The notes beneath the pieces are model-generated. The model had not been told where the DNA came from, did no database searches, and worked only from the letters and a program-made list of their open reading frames with translations. Of a DNA stretch of 64,000 nucleotides, positions 8,558-18,305 are shown piece after piece. The stretch lies in assembly GCA_036480375.1 (NCBI GenBank), contig JAZGGI010000026.1, positions 62,001 to 126,000 on the forward strand, in the 5' to 3' direction. Position numbers and translations under genes: made by a program. This DNA is from Candidatus Zixiibacteriota bacterium (GTDB taxonomy: Bacteria; Zixibacteria; MSB-5A5; GN15; JAAZOE01). Position 1 is the first letter of the stretch, and each line of letters starts with the position of its first letter.

Positions 8558-9844
8558 TCAGGCGTCGCGTTTGGCCAAAATCGTTGTGCCTACAATAAAC
8601 GAAACGGCTCCAATACCGACGAGCATTCCCACCGGAAGCATCATCTCGGTGTATGAAAAATTGCGCCAGACACCGCCTTCGATGGCCAGAATACCCCATT
8701 TGACCGGGCTGGCGTGGCTGACCGTTAGCAACCAGGAAGGCATAAACATTACCGGAATCATGCCGCCGCCGGTCATGGCCGCGACCATTAAAACTCCCCA
8801 CGCCGCGCCGCCGACTGACTCTTCGGTTTTACCCAGGACGCTTATCAGCATCGACAATCCCACAAAGCAAAACGCCGCCGAAATGACGCCTATCGCAAGT
8901 ATAACCGGATCGCTTACTCTAACTCCAAAAGCGATATTTCCTATCCCAAGGAGAACGATACAGACTATAGTACTAGCCAGAAAAGCCGCCAGACCTTTTC
9001 CGGCCAAGATCTGCCCGCGCGAAATCGGCGCGATTCGCAGGCGCAAAAACGTTCCCGCCGTTCTTTCTTTGACAATCGAGACCGCGAAAGCGGCCGATAT
9101 GCCTATCAACGCCCATAAAAGCGACGAAGGGAATGTAATTTCAAACGGCGAACGCGGACCGATGTCATCGTTGGTAATGGCCGTCATTTTCATTGGGAAC
9201 AGATTAAATTGCTCATCGCTTCCGGCGGTATCGGCCCAATCGGATGCCCCCGAGGTCTTCTCCTCGATGTTGTAAGTGAAATCTTTTAGAGAGCCGACGA
9301 CTTTTTGGGCGGAGCTTTTAGTTTCTTCGTCAATATCCCAGGTTTCCATCCCGGCACTGAGGCTATCGAGATCACCGCGCCAGGTATCAAAGTTCATATA
9401 GCGTTTATGGAGAAGCGTGAAATGCGAACGAGTCAAAAGCCCTTGAAGGTATCCCGCCGTTAGCCTGCGCGCGGGATCGATACCGATTTCCATAAGCGGT
9501 TCATCGGAGAACATCCCCAGCGATTGGCCGAAACCTTTTTTGAAAGTCACCACTGCCGAGAGTTTACCCTGCCGGACTTTGGCTTCGGCGCTGTCGCGAC
9601 TCATCTGGCTTACCCGCAGAGCAGACAAGCTGCTGATTTCGTCTATGTAGTCTTTGGAATAATCGCTCTGGTCTTCGTCGATGACGGCGATTTTCATCCC
9701 GCTGACTTCTCCGTCGCCTCCGGAAAAAATCGTGCCAAAGAACAGGGCAATCATTAGCGGAAAACCAAGAACCCAGAAGATCGAAGATTTCTCACGGAAG
9801 AGAATCCTGAGATCTTTGACCGCGAGTGTAAACAGAATTCCCAT
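8558..9844 (-). CDS. ABC-2 type transporter, permease subunit
   Basis: The 428-residue membrane protein has a first transmembrane segment at about 20-40 (FWVLGFPLMIALFFGTIF), a large extracytoplasmic domain (~45-235) and five or so C-terminal membrane segments beginning at FPSSLLWALIGISAAFAVSIV. This is the ABC2_membrane_3 layout (NatB/YhaP-type). VKERTAGTFLRLRIAPISR is the typical cytoplasmic loop of the family. Its ATG overlaps the stop of the ATPase gene by one base (TGATG), so the pair is translationally coupled. Together they should form an exporter; the substrate (sodium, drug or lipid) cannot be told. Confidence 0.88.
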   Translation of the reverse strand: MGILFTLAVKDLRILFREKSSIFWVLGFPLMIALFFGTIFSGGDGEVSGMKIAVIDEDQSDYSKDYIDEISSLSALRVSQMSRDSAEAKVRQGKLSAVVTFKKGFGQSLGMFSDEPLMEIGIDPARRLTAGYLQGLLTRSHFTLLHKRYMNFDTWRGDLDSLSAGMETWDIDEETKSSAQKVVGSLKDFTYNIEEKTSGASDWADTAGSDEQFNLFPMKMTAITNDDIGPRSPFEITFPSSLLWALIGISAAFAVSIVKERTAGTFLRLRIAPISRGQILAGKGLAAFLASTIVCIVLLGIGNIAFGVRVSDPVILAIGVISAAFCFVGLSMLISVLGKTEESVGGAAWGVLMVAAMTGGGMIPVMFMPSWLLTVSHASPVKWGILAIEGGVWRNFSYTEMMLPVGMLVGIGAVSFIVGTTILAKRDA

Positions 9845-10734
9845 CAGTCTTTCAGGTTCCTTCCTGTCAGGCTTAAAAATACTTTTTCAAGATTGGGCCT
9901 ATCGACGCGTAAATGTTTAAATTTCAGTCCAGCCTGCGCCAGCCGCGCCAGGTCTTTCATCGGGTCAGAAGTTTCAATCTTCAACCGATTGCCATCATAT
10001 TCACCGGGAAAATTGTTTGGAATCTCCGCCTTGTTTTCAACTTCGGCTTCGATTATCGCCTTACCACCATATTGAGCGGTCAAATCGTCAACATCACCCA
10101 TAGCCAGTATCTTGCCGTTATCCATTATCGCGACCCGGTCGCATAATCTCTGAGCTTCTTCCATGTAATGCGTAGTATAAACGATAGTCCGACCCTGCTT
10201 TTTAAGCCCCTCAATGCTGTCAAAAATCATATTTCGCGATTGCGGATCAACGCCGACAGTCGGCTCATCAAAAAGTAAAACGGGGGGATCGTGAACCAGA
10301 GCTCCGGCCATATTTAATCGTCTTTTCATCCCGCCCGAGAAAGTAGCGACCTTGCTTTTGCGTCGTTCGGTCAAACCGGCGAATTCGAGCGCCCATTCGA
10401 CCCGCTCTTTAAGCTTTTTCCCCGATAGTCGATATAACCGCCCCAAAAACTCCAGGTTTTCCTTAGCGGTGAGCCCTTCGTATAAGGCGATCGCCTGAGG
10501 CGAGTTTCCTATTTGACGGCGGATTTCGGCCTTGGTCGGATCGGCTTCGCCGTTGATATTGACGGTCCCGGAATCAGGTTTCAAGACTCCGACAATCATA
10601 TTTATCGTTGTCGTTTTGCCGGCTCCGTTAGGACCCAGAAGCCCGAAGACTTCACCGACCTCAATCGAGAAAGAAATTTCATCAACGGCGGTAATTTCGC
10701 CAAAAGATTTTTTCAGATTTTCAACTTTGATCAT
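9844..10734 (-). CDS. ABC-2 type transporter, ATP-binding subunit
   Basis: The 296 residues begin with a complete ABC ATPase: Walker [11 protein letters not shown], signature FSGGMKRRLNM, Walker B VLLFDEPTVGVDP and an H-loop in YTTHYMEEAQ. They match the NatA/DrrA/CcmA class, which pairs with ABC-2 permeases. The C-terminal ~80 residues are the accessory domain of this class. It is the first gene of a two-gene unit with the permease. Nothing in the catalytic motifs is altered. No regulator is encoded next to it. Confidence 0.93.
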   Translation of the reverse strand: MIKVENLKKSFGEITAVDEISFSIEVGEVFGLLGPNGAGKTTTINMIVGVLKPDSGTVNINGEADPTKAEIRRQIGNSPQAIALYEGLTAKENLEFLGRLYRLSGKKLKERVEWALEFAGLTERRKSKVATFSGGMKRRLNMAGALVHDPPVLLFDEPTVGVDPQSRNMIFDSIEGLKKQGRTIVYTTHYMEEAQRLCDRVAIMDNGKILAMGDVDDLTAQYGGKAIIEAEVENKAEIPNNFPGEYDGNRLKIETSDPMKDLARLAQAGLKFKHLRVDRPNLEKVFLSLTGRNLKD

Positions 10735-10859
10735 ATGTTGCCCTTGCGATTACAATAAGCCCATCCTAATAAGATATATTACGGATATTGGAGCAAGAGT
10801 TTCCATTTTTTTATTTAGTGATTATCGCAATCGGCTCGATTAACTTTTGCGCTAAACTA

Positions 10860-12101
10860 TCACAATTCTTTAATCATTCTTTCAAGTTCAGAAATGTATG
10901 GATTGTTCGCATCGATCTCTATTGACTTTTTGAAATATTTCCGGGCATTTTCTTTATCGCCCTCTGCTGAATAAATTTCTCCGAGCATATAAAATACAAC
11001 CCAGGAGTCGGGGTATTCCTCACTGGCCAGGGTCTGTATTTTCCGGGCATCTTCATATCTTTCGCGATCCAATAAATAATAGGTAACGATATTAAACGCC
11101 GCGAGAGTGAAAGCATATTCCTTTTCTGCAGTTCTCTTTAACTCATGGAATTTTGCAACGGCACCATCGATGCCATTATTTTTCAGAGCCAAGTACAGCG
11201 GCTCAACAAGCGATTTTCTCGGTCGGTTTTCATCCAGACAATAGACGATTGACTCAATCCATTTATTGGTGGGTATTTCGCCCTGTCCTAATGAATCCCA
11301 GGCATTCAGGATTTTATCTTCTTGCATTTGCTCCAGGGTTCTACCCCGGAAGGCGGCCTCGCTTACCGCTTCAATGGTTTTGCTTAATATATTATGATAT
11401 CCCCTAAATTCTTCCAAATTACATTCATGTCCATGGCCGGGTATTATCCTGGCGTCTTCAGGCAAATAATTAATTACTTTTTCGAGCACATCCGGGTATT
11501 TCAAAACGTCGCCGCTTAACTTATCATAAGACGGGAATCCAAATCCGTACATGATGTCACCAATAAAGGCAATTCGAGATTTTTTGAAAAATACAATGAC
11601 ATCATTGTCACTATGGCTCCCTTCAAAAGGAATAATCGATATTTCTTCGCCGTTAAAAAATATTGTTAATGAATCGTAAATTAAAATATCGGGCAAGGTT
11701 GCGTCGGGAAACTCCCACGAGATAAAACTGGAGCTTTTCAATCTTTTTCTGAGGATATTATGGGCAATCACAGTAGGAGAATCACCAAAAAAGGCATTGC
11801 CTCCGGTATGGTCTATATGGGCATGCGTATTTATGATAATATTCGGATTTCCATTCCCCAGGCTATCGAGTTTTTTCTTTAAAACCTGCGCGGTTTCTTT
11901 GATTCCGGTATCAACGAGTAGCACGCCATCCGGTCCTATTGATGCGATTATAGTGGGGTGAGCAACATAAACTTGCGGAATTAGCAAAAACAGATTATCG
12001 GTAAGTTGAGTGACTTTAACGTCATATTCTTCCTGAGAAAAGGCTAACGTTGCAAACAACAGAACAACAAAAAGCGAAAACTGGATAATTTTCTTGTTCA
12101 T
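10860..12101 (-). CDS. Exported metallo-beta-lactamase-fold hydrolase with C-terminal TPRs
   Basis: A signal peptide (about 1-22, ending LAFSQ) precedes an MBL fold with HxHxDH (THAHIDH, 92-98), a second His in EGSHSDND, a metal Asp in FIGDIMYG and a final His in IPGHGHEC. All zinc ligands for a two-metal site are present. Residues ~335-413 form two to three TPR helix pairs (YPDSWVVFYMLGEIYSAEGDKENARKYFKKS in part). The layout suggests a periplasmic hydrolase. Related exported MBL proteins have varied substrates, so the substrate is not assigned. GAGG upstream of the ATG supports the start. It is monocistronic, on the minus strand. Confidence 0.85.
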   Translation of the reverse strand: MNKKIIQFSLFVVLLFATLAFSQEEYDVKVTQLTDNLFLLIPQVYVAHPTIIASIGPDGVLLVDTGIKETAQVLKKKLDSLGNGNPNIIINTHAHIDHTGGNAFFGDSPTVIAHNILRKRLKSSSFISWEFPDATLPDILIYDSLTIFFNGEEISIIPFEGSHSDNDVIVFFKKSRIAFIGDIMYGFGFPSYDKLSGDVLKYPDVLEKVINYLPEDARIIPGHGHECNLEEFRGYHNILSKTIEAVSEAAFRGRTLEQMQEDKILNAWDSLGQGEIPTNKWIESIVYCLDENRPRKSLVEPLYLALKNNGIDGAVAKFHELKRTAEKEYAFTLAAFNIVTYYLLDRERYEDARKIQTLASEEYPDSWVVFYMLGEIYSAEGDKENARKYFKKSIEIDANNPYISELERMIKEL

Positions 12102-12141
12102 AAAATACCTCTAATAAGATTTCATGATGCCAAAAATCTAC

Positions 12142-12151
12142 ACCGTACGGT
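12142..12151. promoter_or_regulatory. Perfect palindrome ACCGTACGGT, possible operator
   Basis: This 10-bp perfect palindrome lies 41 bases upstream of the MBL gene start, in the divergent gap 12102-12462. It resembles half-site arrangements bound by TetR-type regulators, but no such regulator is present in the window. The rest of the gap holds only a weak hairpin near 12310-12330 and no supported gene. Confidence 0.25.
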
Positions 12152-12462
12152 CAGTTGTTATTTCCTATTACGACGTTCAAAACGTTGAATAAGTTCAATT
12201 AAATTAGTCAAATGCGTTATCGTTTTTGCTTATTTGAATGCAAGAGACGGAATATTTGATCAATTTGGCTAATAAGAAAAAGCCTTTTTATAAGAAAACC
12301 TGCCACAAATGGACCCCAAATCGGTCTTTTTAATATAAGGTAATACAAGGCGTCCTGATTGAGGAGGTACACTAATTTCAAAAATAATTGAATCGCATTC
12401 AAAATTTTCGTATGTTATATACTCGATATTCTGAAAAAGAAGTTTTAAAAGGTGGCGGCAAA

Positions 12463-13938
12463 TTGAAATATGCTAATTCACTGGTCGGGATAGTTATACT
12501 GATAATGGTCGGGTTTTCCGGTCATTTGTTCGCGGCCGATGATGATTTTTTTAACCAGCAGGAAATCGACGTCAACGGCACGATTTTGGGGAGCCGTGAA
12601 GGTGACTTTAACGGTGATGGGCGAACCGATCTGGCCTTTTTCATTAATGAGGACTTTGGACAACGGTCGATTTTAGTTTTTATTCAGCGAGAATCGGGAA
12701 GATTCCCTCCCGGTCCCAGCCAAAAAATTTTGTTATCCGCTTCGGTTAATATGGCGCAGTGCGCCGATTTAAATACCGATGGAAAAACAGAAATTCATAT
12801 AATCGACAGCGAGGGCATGTGGGTTTTCGAATACGACAGCAATGGTTTCCGAGACCAGCCCCGGCATACCGCCCAGGTCGCGACAGTATTTATCGGGGGG
12901 ATAAAAAATAGAATTTTATCTCATGAGTTTATTTATTCATTGCCGGATAAAAATATCGCGCTGATGCCGGTTATGGACGGTTATGAAGTCTGGACATATT
13001 CGGGAAACAAATTCTCGCGATCATCAAGGCTTGATTTTTCGCATGATATTCAGGCGGCGGAATCGTCAATTAAATTATTTGTATCATCCCCGGTCGTTTA
13101 TTCTTTTACTTTTCCCAAAATATATTCCGGTGATAGTAACGGTGACAGCCGGTATGATATCTATCTATTGTGGCCGGACCGATTGCAAATATTTACGCAA
13201 GGCAGTAATGGAGAATTCGATAATCAGGTGAGCACTCAATACCGGTTTCGTGAGTTAACTCATGATAATATCTGCCAGGCGGCTATGGCTGACGTCAATA
13301 ACGACGGCTATCTTGACCTGATTAGCTGTCAATCGAAGGGGGGGCTATCGGAGGCAGAAACCGAAGTTTCGCTTTATGACGCGAGTTTATTACGAAGCGG
13401 CAATGTCAACCCAACCCAATCTATCTCGTTAACCGATATTTGCGGAAATCTTATTATCGACAACTTTGACAATCGTATCGGTCTGGAACTGGTGATTCCT
13501 GCGATTGAACTGGGAATTATGTCAACCGTTAAAAAGATGATTTCCAACAAAACCGACCTGCACCTTTTGATTTACCCGATTGATAACTTGGGGAGGCTTC
13601 CCGATGACCCCGAGGTGCGCCGCAAGATTACCTGTCGTCTCGATTTTGACCGGGCCAATCCGGTCGGGGGGTTCCGTTTGGATTGGTCGGCGGATTTTAC
13701 CGGTGACGGTCTGCCGGACCTTATCACGGCGGACGGAGGCAGCCAACTATTGTTTTATTCCGGTTCTACCGAAGAATATCTTGAAGGCAGGGCGTTTCTG
13801 GTAATTGACATTACCGACCCGGATATCTTAAAGCCGGTACGCCTCAACAATGATAATCGGGCTGATTTGATGATCATACACTATCCCAATGGAGGGATCA
13901 ATCGCGTTACGCTATTTATAACAAATAGTGTTGGATAG
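12463..13938 (+). CDS. Exported FG-GAP/VCBS-repeat protein
   Basis: The TTG at 12463 is chosen as start because it gives a clean signal peptide (KYANSLVGIVILIMVGFSGHLFA) and follows a purine-rich aaggtggcgg; starts at 12388 or 12412 would place about 25 extra residues before it. The mature protein carries calcium-binding-like loops of the FG-GAP/integrin beta-propeller type: DFNGDGRTDL, DLNTDGKTEI, DSNGDSRYDI, DVNNDGYLDL, DFTGDGLPDL and NNDNRADL. These predict a cell-surface or secreted beta-propeller. The ligand is unknown. It lies 40 bases upstream of ybbR and may be cotranscribed. Confidence 0.75.
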   Translation: MKYANSLVGIVILIMVGFSGHLFAADDDFFNQQEIDVNGTILGSREGDFNGDGRTDLAFFINEDFGQRSILVFIQRESGRFPPGPSQKILLSASVNMAQCADLNTDGKTEIHIIDSEGMWVFEYDSNGFRDQPRHTAQVATVFIGGIKNRILSHEFIYSLPDKNIALMPVMDGYEVWTYSGNKFSRSSRLDFSHDIQAAESSIKLFVSSPVVYSFTFPKIYSGDSNGDSRYDIYLLWPDRLQIFTQGSNGEFDNQVSTQYRFRELTHDNICQAAMADVNNDGYLDLISCQSKGGLSEAETEVSLYDASLLRSGNVNPTQSISLTDICGNLIIDNFDNRIGLELVIPAIELGIMSTVKKMISNKTDLHLLIYPIDNLGRLPDDPEVRRKITCRLDFDRANPVGGFRLDWSADFTGDGLPDLITADGGSQLLFYSGSTEEYLEGRAFLVIDITDPDILKPVRLNNDNRADLMIIHYPNGGINRVTLFITNSVG

Positions 13939-13978
13939 TAATTTATTCCGTTTAATAAAAAGAAATTAGAAGAAATTT

Positions 13979-14899
13979 ATGTCCGGCTCCATGCTAAATA
14001 TTGTGATCAAACTGGCGGCTCTTCTGCTGGCGGTGCTCTTGTGGTTCAATGTCGTTAGCCAGAAGCAATATGAATACGATATTTCATTGCCCTTGAAAGT
14101 CTTCGAGTTCCCGGATGATCTGGCGGCGATTACGGCATGGCCCGAATCGCTTACGGTTAAAGTTCAGGCCGATGGGAGTATTCTTCTCCGAAACGATTGG
14201 AAAGAGGACGGATTGCGACTCCGAGGAGGTCGGCTAAAACGAGGTTATAATAATTTTATATACAACCTCGAAACGATTGCCCTGGTTCGTTCCGAGGGTA
14301 TTAGTCTTTTGGAAATTGTTAATTCTCCCGAAGCGCGGGTTCAACTGGATCGCGTCGATTCGGCGTACAGGCCGATCGCATCCCTCCTGGCGGTAGTGCC
14401 CGATGAGGATTATATGGTCGTAAAAGGCACTCTGTCTATTGAACCGTCCGAGGTGATGATAACGGGACCGGCGTCGGTGCTCAGGCAAATTGATTCCGTA
14501 TTTACCGAAGCGAAAATAATTGATAATGTCGATGAGCCAGTTTCTTACAATGCCAAACTGGAAGTTTCCTCCGATGCCCAGATTACGTTTGGGCACGATT
14601 CCGCCACGGTGAACATCAATATCGACCGGATATTATCACGACGTATCGATTCCGTTCAGGTAAGCATTGAAAAAGCAATCAACGATAAAACAATCATATT
14701 GGATCCGGCCACAATAAGCTTAGTTGTTAGCGGGCCCGAATCTTATTTTGATTCGCTCGTAACATCTTCATTAACGGCTCAGATCGATTTACCGACCGAC
14801 GCGTTGGCAGGATACGCTGTCCCCCAAGTGGACTTACCTCCGAATTTTTCGATAGTGAAAATTATACCCGATTCAATCAGGGTCGTTATTACACCATGA
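13979..14899 (+). CDS. YbbR-domain protein (CdaR-like)
   Basis: The 306 residues have one N-terminal membrane anchor (MLNIVIKLAALLLAVLLWFNVVS), then YbbR-type beta domains outside the membrane (for example SLPLKVFEFPDDLAAI and the ITGPASVLRQIDSVFTE module). In Firmicutes YbbR/CdaR regulates the c-di-AMP synthase CdaA. No cdaA is present here, so that role is not implied. Its stop overlaps the tsaD start by four bases (ATGA), so the two are translationally coupled. Confidence 0.75.
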   Translation: MSGSMLNIVIKLAALLLAVLLWFNVVSQKQYEYDISLPLKVFEFPDDLAAITAWPESLTVKVQADGSILLRNDWKEDGLRLRGGRLKRGYNNFIYNLETIALVRSEGISLLEIVNSPEARVQLDRVDSAYRPIASLLAVVPDEDYMVVKGTLSIEPSEVMITGPASVLRQIDSVFTEAKIIDNVDEPVSYNAKLEVSSDAQITFGHDSATVNINIDRILSRRIDSVQVSIEKAINDKTIILDPATISLVVSGPESYFDSLVTSSLTAQIDLPTDALAGYAVPQVDLPPNFSIVKIIPDSIRVVITP

Positions 14900-15936
14900 T
14901 CGTTCTCGGCATAGAAACTTCATGCGATGAAACCTCCGCGGCCGTTGTCCGGGACGGTCGAAAAATATTATCCAATTGCATTTATTCTCAGGAGATACAT
15001 CAAAAATACGGAGGCGTTGTTCCCGAACTCGCCAGCCGCGAACATATAAAGAAACTCATTCCTATTATTAACGAGGCCCTGAACGAAGCAAACATGTCTT
15101 TGAATGATATTGATATTTTTGCCGCCACCTACGGACCCGGATTAGTCGGTGCGTTACTGGTCGGACTGACAGCGGCCAAGTCGATGGCTTACGCCTCCGG
15201 TAAAGATTTCTGTGCCGTAAATCATCTGGAGGGACATATTGCCGCTAATTTGCTGGCTCATCATGATGTTTGCGGAAAGTTCTTGACTCTGCTTGTTTCC
15301 GGCGGACATACCATGTTGATCGATGTAATGGAAATGGGGAAATACACAGTATTGGGTAAAACTCTCGACGACGCCGCTGGTGAAGCCTTTGACAAAGTCG
15401 CCAAAATTCTCGGACTGGGATATCCGGGGGGAGCCGCGATAGACAAATTGGCTCGGGAAGGGAACCCGGATTTTATAAAATTTCCTCGAGCAGTTCTAAA
15501 AAAAAATTCTCTTGACTTTTCGTATTCAGGATTAAAAACAGCGGTAGCATTATATGTTCAGAAGTTATCACGGGACGAGCTCGAAGCACAAAAAGCTGAT
15601 ATAGCGGCTTCTTTTCAGGAGGCAACGATTGATGTTTTGGTTAAAAAATCAAAAATCGCGCTGAATAAAACCACCCCTGAAATCCTCGCTATCTCAGGCG
15701 GAGTCGCGGCGAATTCAAGATTACGTAAAAAAATGTCGGATATGTGTCATTCTATGGGAGTACGGTTAATCTACCCGCCTCTTAATCTATGCACCGATAA
15801 CGCGGCCATGATCGCGGGTGCGGCCTATTTTCAATTTATGCGCGGAGAAATATCGGAGTTGACGGCCAACGCCGTCCCTTATCAAAAACTTGGCGAAAAC
15901 ATCTACGCAAAAAGATATAAAAAAGGCCGGAAATAA
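14896..15936 (+). CDS. tsaD: tRNA N6-adenosine threonylcarbamoyltransferase
   Basis: The 346 residues match TsaD, which transfers the threonylcarbamoyl group to A37 of ANN-decoding tRNAs. Seen motifs are GIETSCDETSAAVV at the N-terminus, the metal-binding NHLEGHIAAN (HxxxH), the ATP-binding SGGHT and SGGVAANSRLR, and the C-terminal metal Asp in CTDNAAMIAG. Length is typical. The start is set by the ATGA overlap with ybbR. The stop codon lies inside the loop of the terminator hairpin that follows. Confidence 0.97.
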   Translation: MIVLGIETSCDETSAAVVRDGRKILSNCIYSQEIHQKYGGVVPELASREHIKKLIPIINEALNEANMSLNDIDIFAATYGPGLVGALLVGLTAAKSMAYASGKDFCAVNHLEGHIAANLLAHHDVCGKFLTLLVSGGHTMLIDVMEMGKYTVLGKTLDDAAGEAFDKVAKILGLGYPGGAAIDKLAREGNPDFIKFPRAVLKKNSLDFSYSGLKTAVALYVQKLSRDELEAQKADIAASFQEATIDVLVKKSKIALNKTTPEILAISGGVAANSRLRKKMSDMCHSMGVRLIYPPLNLCTDNAAMIAGAAYFQFMRGEISELTANAVPYQKLGENIYAKRYKKGRK

Positions 15937-15948
15937 TCCGGCCTTTTT
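15925..15948 (+). terminator. Intrinsic terminator after tsaD
   Basis: The stem ggccgg/ccggcc (15925-15930 and 15938-15943) with loop aaataat is followed by five T. The tsaD TAA is within the loop. An A-run before the stem lets it work on the minus strand too, for the convergent TPR gene. Confidence 0.9.
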
Positions 15949-15966
15949 ATATATGTATTAGGTATG

Positions 15967-18147
15967 CTATAATTCATTCATGAGACTCTCCGCTTCTTCC
16001 TTAAGCGGTGATTGCAAATCAAGCTGTAAAGCCGTCTGCAGATATTTCCGAGCTTCAATACTATTTTCCAACTTTACAAAGGTTTTACCAAGATAGAAAT
16101 TCAACTCCGCGTCTTTGGGAAATAAAATCGTTCCATTGTAAAATTGCAATCGAGCCAGCTTGTATTTTTCAATCGCGGTGTAAACTTTTCCGATGAGCAG
16201 ATAAGCCGCCCGCTTATCGTGATAATAATGAAGTGCGTAAACCGCCATACCCTCGGCCCGCTTAAGGTTTTCGCCCGTTTCCAAATAGTGTTTGGTCAAA
16301 TGATAATAGGCGTATCCGCTATGGCATTTCATATCAACCACTTTATTAAAACACGCCATGGCCGAATCGGTTTGACCCTGGTCGAGGTACCAGGCGCCCA
16401 ACAAATCAAGAGCCTGACCGTTGGCGGTGTCAAGCGCCAATGCTTTATGCAAATTATCATAGGCCGAATCGGTCATGCCCTGGCCATGTTCAAATTGGGC
16501 TTTAAGGAAATAACTTTCCGATTCATCGGGATAGCGCACGACAAAATCCTTTAATAAATCGTACCCTTCATCCGGCAATCCCAATTCTACATATATCTCT
16601 GATAAGGCAGTTAGATACGGGACATAATCCCCGCTCCGTGTGTATAAAACTTCCGCTATCGATTTGGCATTATCCCAATCATTTTTTTCTTGATATACTT
16701 CGAGGTGCGTTTCCAGAAACTCGATATCATTTTGCAGTCTGAATGGCAATCGCTTGAATAAATCAACGGCGGTATCATAGTCATTATACTTCAAATATAT
16801 TTTGCTCAATTGGGAATAATATTCAGGCTTATAATGAGGGAACTCAAGCAACCTCTGATACAGGCGTTTAGCTTCATCAAACATGCGTAGTCTGAAATAA
16901 TACCCGGCCGCCAACTCCAGCCATTCCTGATCGTCCCATTTGAGCGAGACGCTATCATCAACAATTATAATCGCGGAATCTTTTACATCTCCGGACGCAT
17001 ACATCAAATGGGCTTTGAAAAAATTCATGTCAGGAAGATCGGTGAAGACATCCGCAAAATTCAAATACCGGGTATGGGCATCGTCCAACTGCAGGTCGGC
17101 CAGCAGACCGCTTATCAACGGTACAAAAAGATGACTCAGATAATCGTCCGGATAGCGCAAATTATCCGCTAAATCAAAAGCGACTTTTAAATGGGTGATG
17201 GCAGAAATCGTATCGTTGAAAAAGGAATAATATTTTGCCTTTAATTCATACGCCGGCGGTGTGTTGATATAAGGCTCCATGAATTTATTAAATACTATTT
17301 CGGCATCACCGTAATTACCCAGCATTCTTTCGGCATAAGCGGTGGATACGTAAGCAGGACCGCAATTGTCATATCTGTCAGTTAATTCTCGGGATAATGA
17401 CAAAGCCTCGTTCGGTCGGCGTTCATCGATTAATGATTTGATTAGCCTTAGTTTCAATTGAATATTGTCGGGGTTGTTTTGTGACCATTGACGGGCGTAA
17501 TGAAGCGCCGAATCGCCCAGGTTTAGATATCTATAAAGATCAATCAAATAATTAAACTGCTCTTCGGTTTCAAACTCCAATTCTGATAATTCCGCAAGAG
17601 CTATTTTTATTTCTGCTTCGTCTCCCATACGGAATGTCCGGTCGGTCTTTGCCAGGGAAATCATTTTGCTTTCAGGTGTTTTCGCGGCGGCCTGATCAAT
17701 ATAAAATTGGGCGCTATCAAAAATGTTCTGGCGCATGAATAAGCCGGCGGCATAAAGATCGTATTTATAATTTTCCGGATATTTCCTCATGAGGATGCGA
17801 TTCATCAGGTGGCCGTTTTGAAAATAATTTAACTCGATCGCAAGTTGAGTAAATTTTTCCATGGCCGGTAAAAATCCGGCGTCACGAGGTGCGGCATCAA
17901 GATAGCCAATTAACGCATCCCATTCCAACCCTTGATATTCATTCAATAGTGCCCGGCAATAGATCGCTTCGGCACTGAGACTGTCGGCGCTTCTGTAGTC
18001 ATTTGCAATTTTTTCGGCCGCCGAATAATTTCCCCTCTCCAATTCCCATCCTATGCGGTCGAGATCATTTTCGGGAGCCTTCTCGCATCCGACCGACATC
18101 AACAATACAATGAATAAACCAAATCCCGCGTTTACGAATAATTTCAT
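15967..18147 (-). CDS. Large TPR lipoprotein
   Basis: The ATG at 18147 has GGAG seven bases upstream. The 726 residues begin with a lipoprotein signal ending LMSVGC (Cys about residue 21), followed by TPR-type helix pairs over nearly the whole length; clear units include GQALDLLGAWYLDQGQTDSAMACFNKVVD and AELNFYLGKTFVKLENSIEARKYLQTAL (in part). This predicts a membrane-anchored periplasmic scaffold. No enzymatic motif is visible. Gene and lptB diverge from a 158-base gap. Confidence 0.78.
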   Translation of the reverse strand: MKLFVNAGFGLFIVLLMSVGCEKAPENDLDRIGWELERGNYSAAEKIANDYRSADSLSAEAIYCRALLNEYQGLEWDALIGYLDAAPRDAGFLPAMEKFTQLAIELNYFQNGHLMNRILMRKYPENYKYDLYAAGLFMRQNIFDSAQFYIDQAAAKTPESKMISLAKTDRTFRMGDEAEIKIALAELSELEFETEEQFNYLIDLYRYLNLGDSALHYARQWSQNNPDNIQLKLRLIKSLIDERRPNEALSLSRELTDRYDNCGPAYVSTAYAERMLGNYGDAEIVFNKFMEPYINTPPAYELKAKYYSFFNDTISAITHLKVAFDLADNLRYPDDYLSHLFVPLISGLLADLQLDDAHTRYLNFADVFTDLPDMNFFKAHLMYASGDVKDSAIIIVDDSVSLKWDDQEWLELAAGYYFRLRMFDEAKRLYQRLLEFPHYKPEYYSQLSKIYLKYNDYDTAVDLFKRLPFRLQNDIEFLETHLEVYQEKNDWDNAKSIAEVLYTRSGDYVPYLTALSEIYVELGLPDEGYDLLKDFVVRYPDESESYFLKAQFEHGQGMTDSAYDNLHKALALDTANGQALDLLGAWYLDQGQTDSAMACFNKVVDMKCHSGYAYYHLTKHYLETGENLKRAEGMAVYALHYYHDKRAAYLLIGKVYTAIEKYKLARLQFYNGTILFPKDAELNFYLGKTFVKLENSIEARKYLQTALQLDLQSPLKEEAESLMNEL

Positions 18148-18270
18148 CAACTCTTCTCCAACTGCCTAATTAATTATTAAATTCTTTTACACTTTCACGT
18201 CAATAATATCGGAAATTTAATTTATTTTTCATGCTCAAGCAAATTATATGCGAAAATAAAAACTTTTTTA

Positions 18271-18298
18271 TTGTTAGATTCGGAAACTGATATATATT
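18271..18298 (+). promoter_or_regulatory. Possible lptB promoter, near-leaderless
   Basis: TTGTTA (18271-18276) and TATATT (18293-18298) are spaced by 16 bases. Transcription would begin within a few bases of the lptB ATG at 18306, and no ribosome-binding site is present, so the mRNA may be leaderless. Confidence 0.4.
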
Positions 18299-18305
18299 TT
18301 TAAGT

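Noticed and set aside
8571-9275. 234-aa plus-strand ORF
   Set aside because: It is a mirror frame of the ABC permease, rich in Pro and Thr, without start signal or family match.
12217-12402. Hydrophobic 61-aa minus-strand ORF between the MBL and FG-GAP genes
   Set aside because: TTG start, no ribosome site, no recognisable family; composition follows the A/T-rich gap.
13979-14899. c-di-AMP regulation by the YbbR protein
   Set aside because: No cdaA is present, and YbbR domains occur widely without it.
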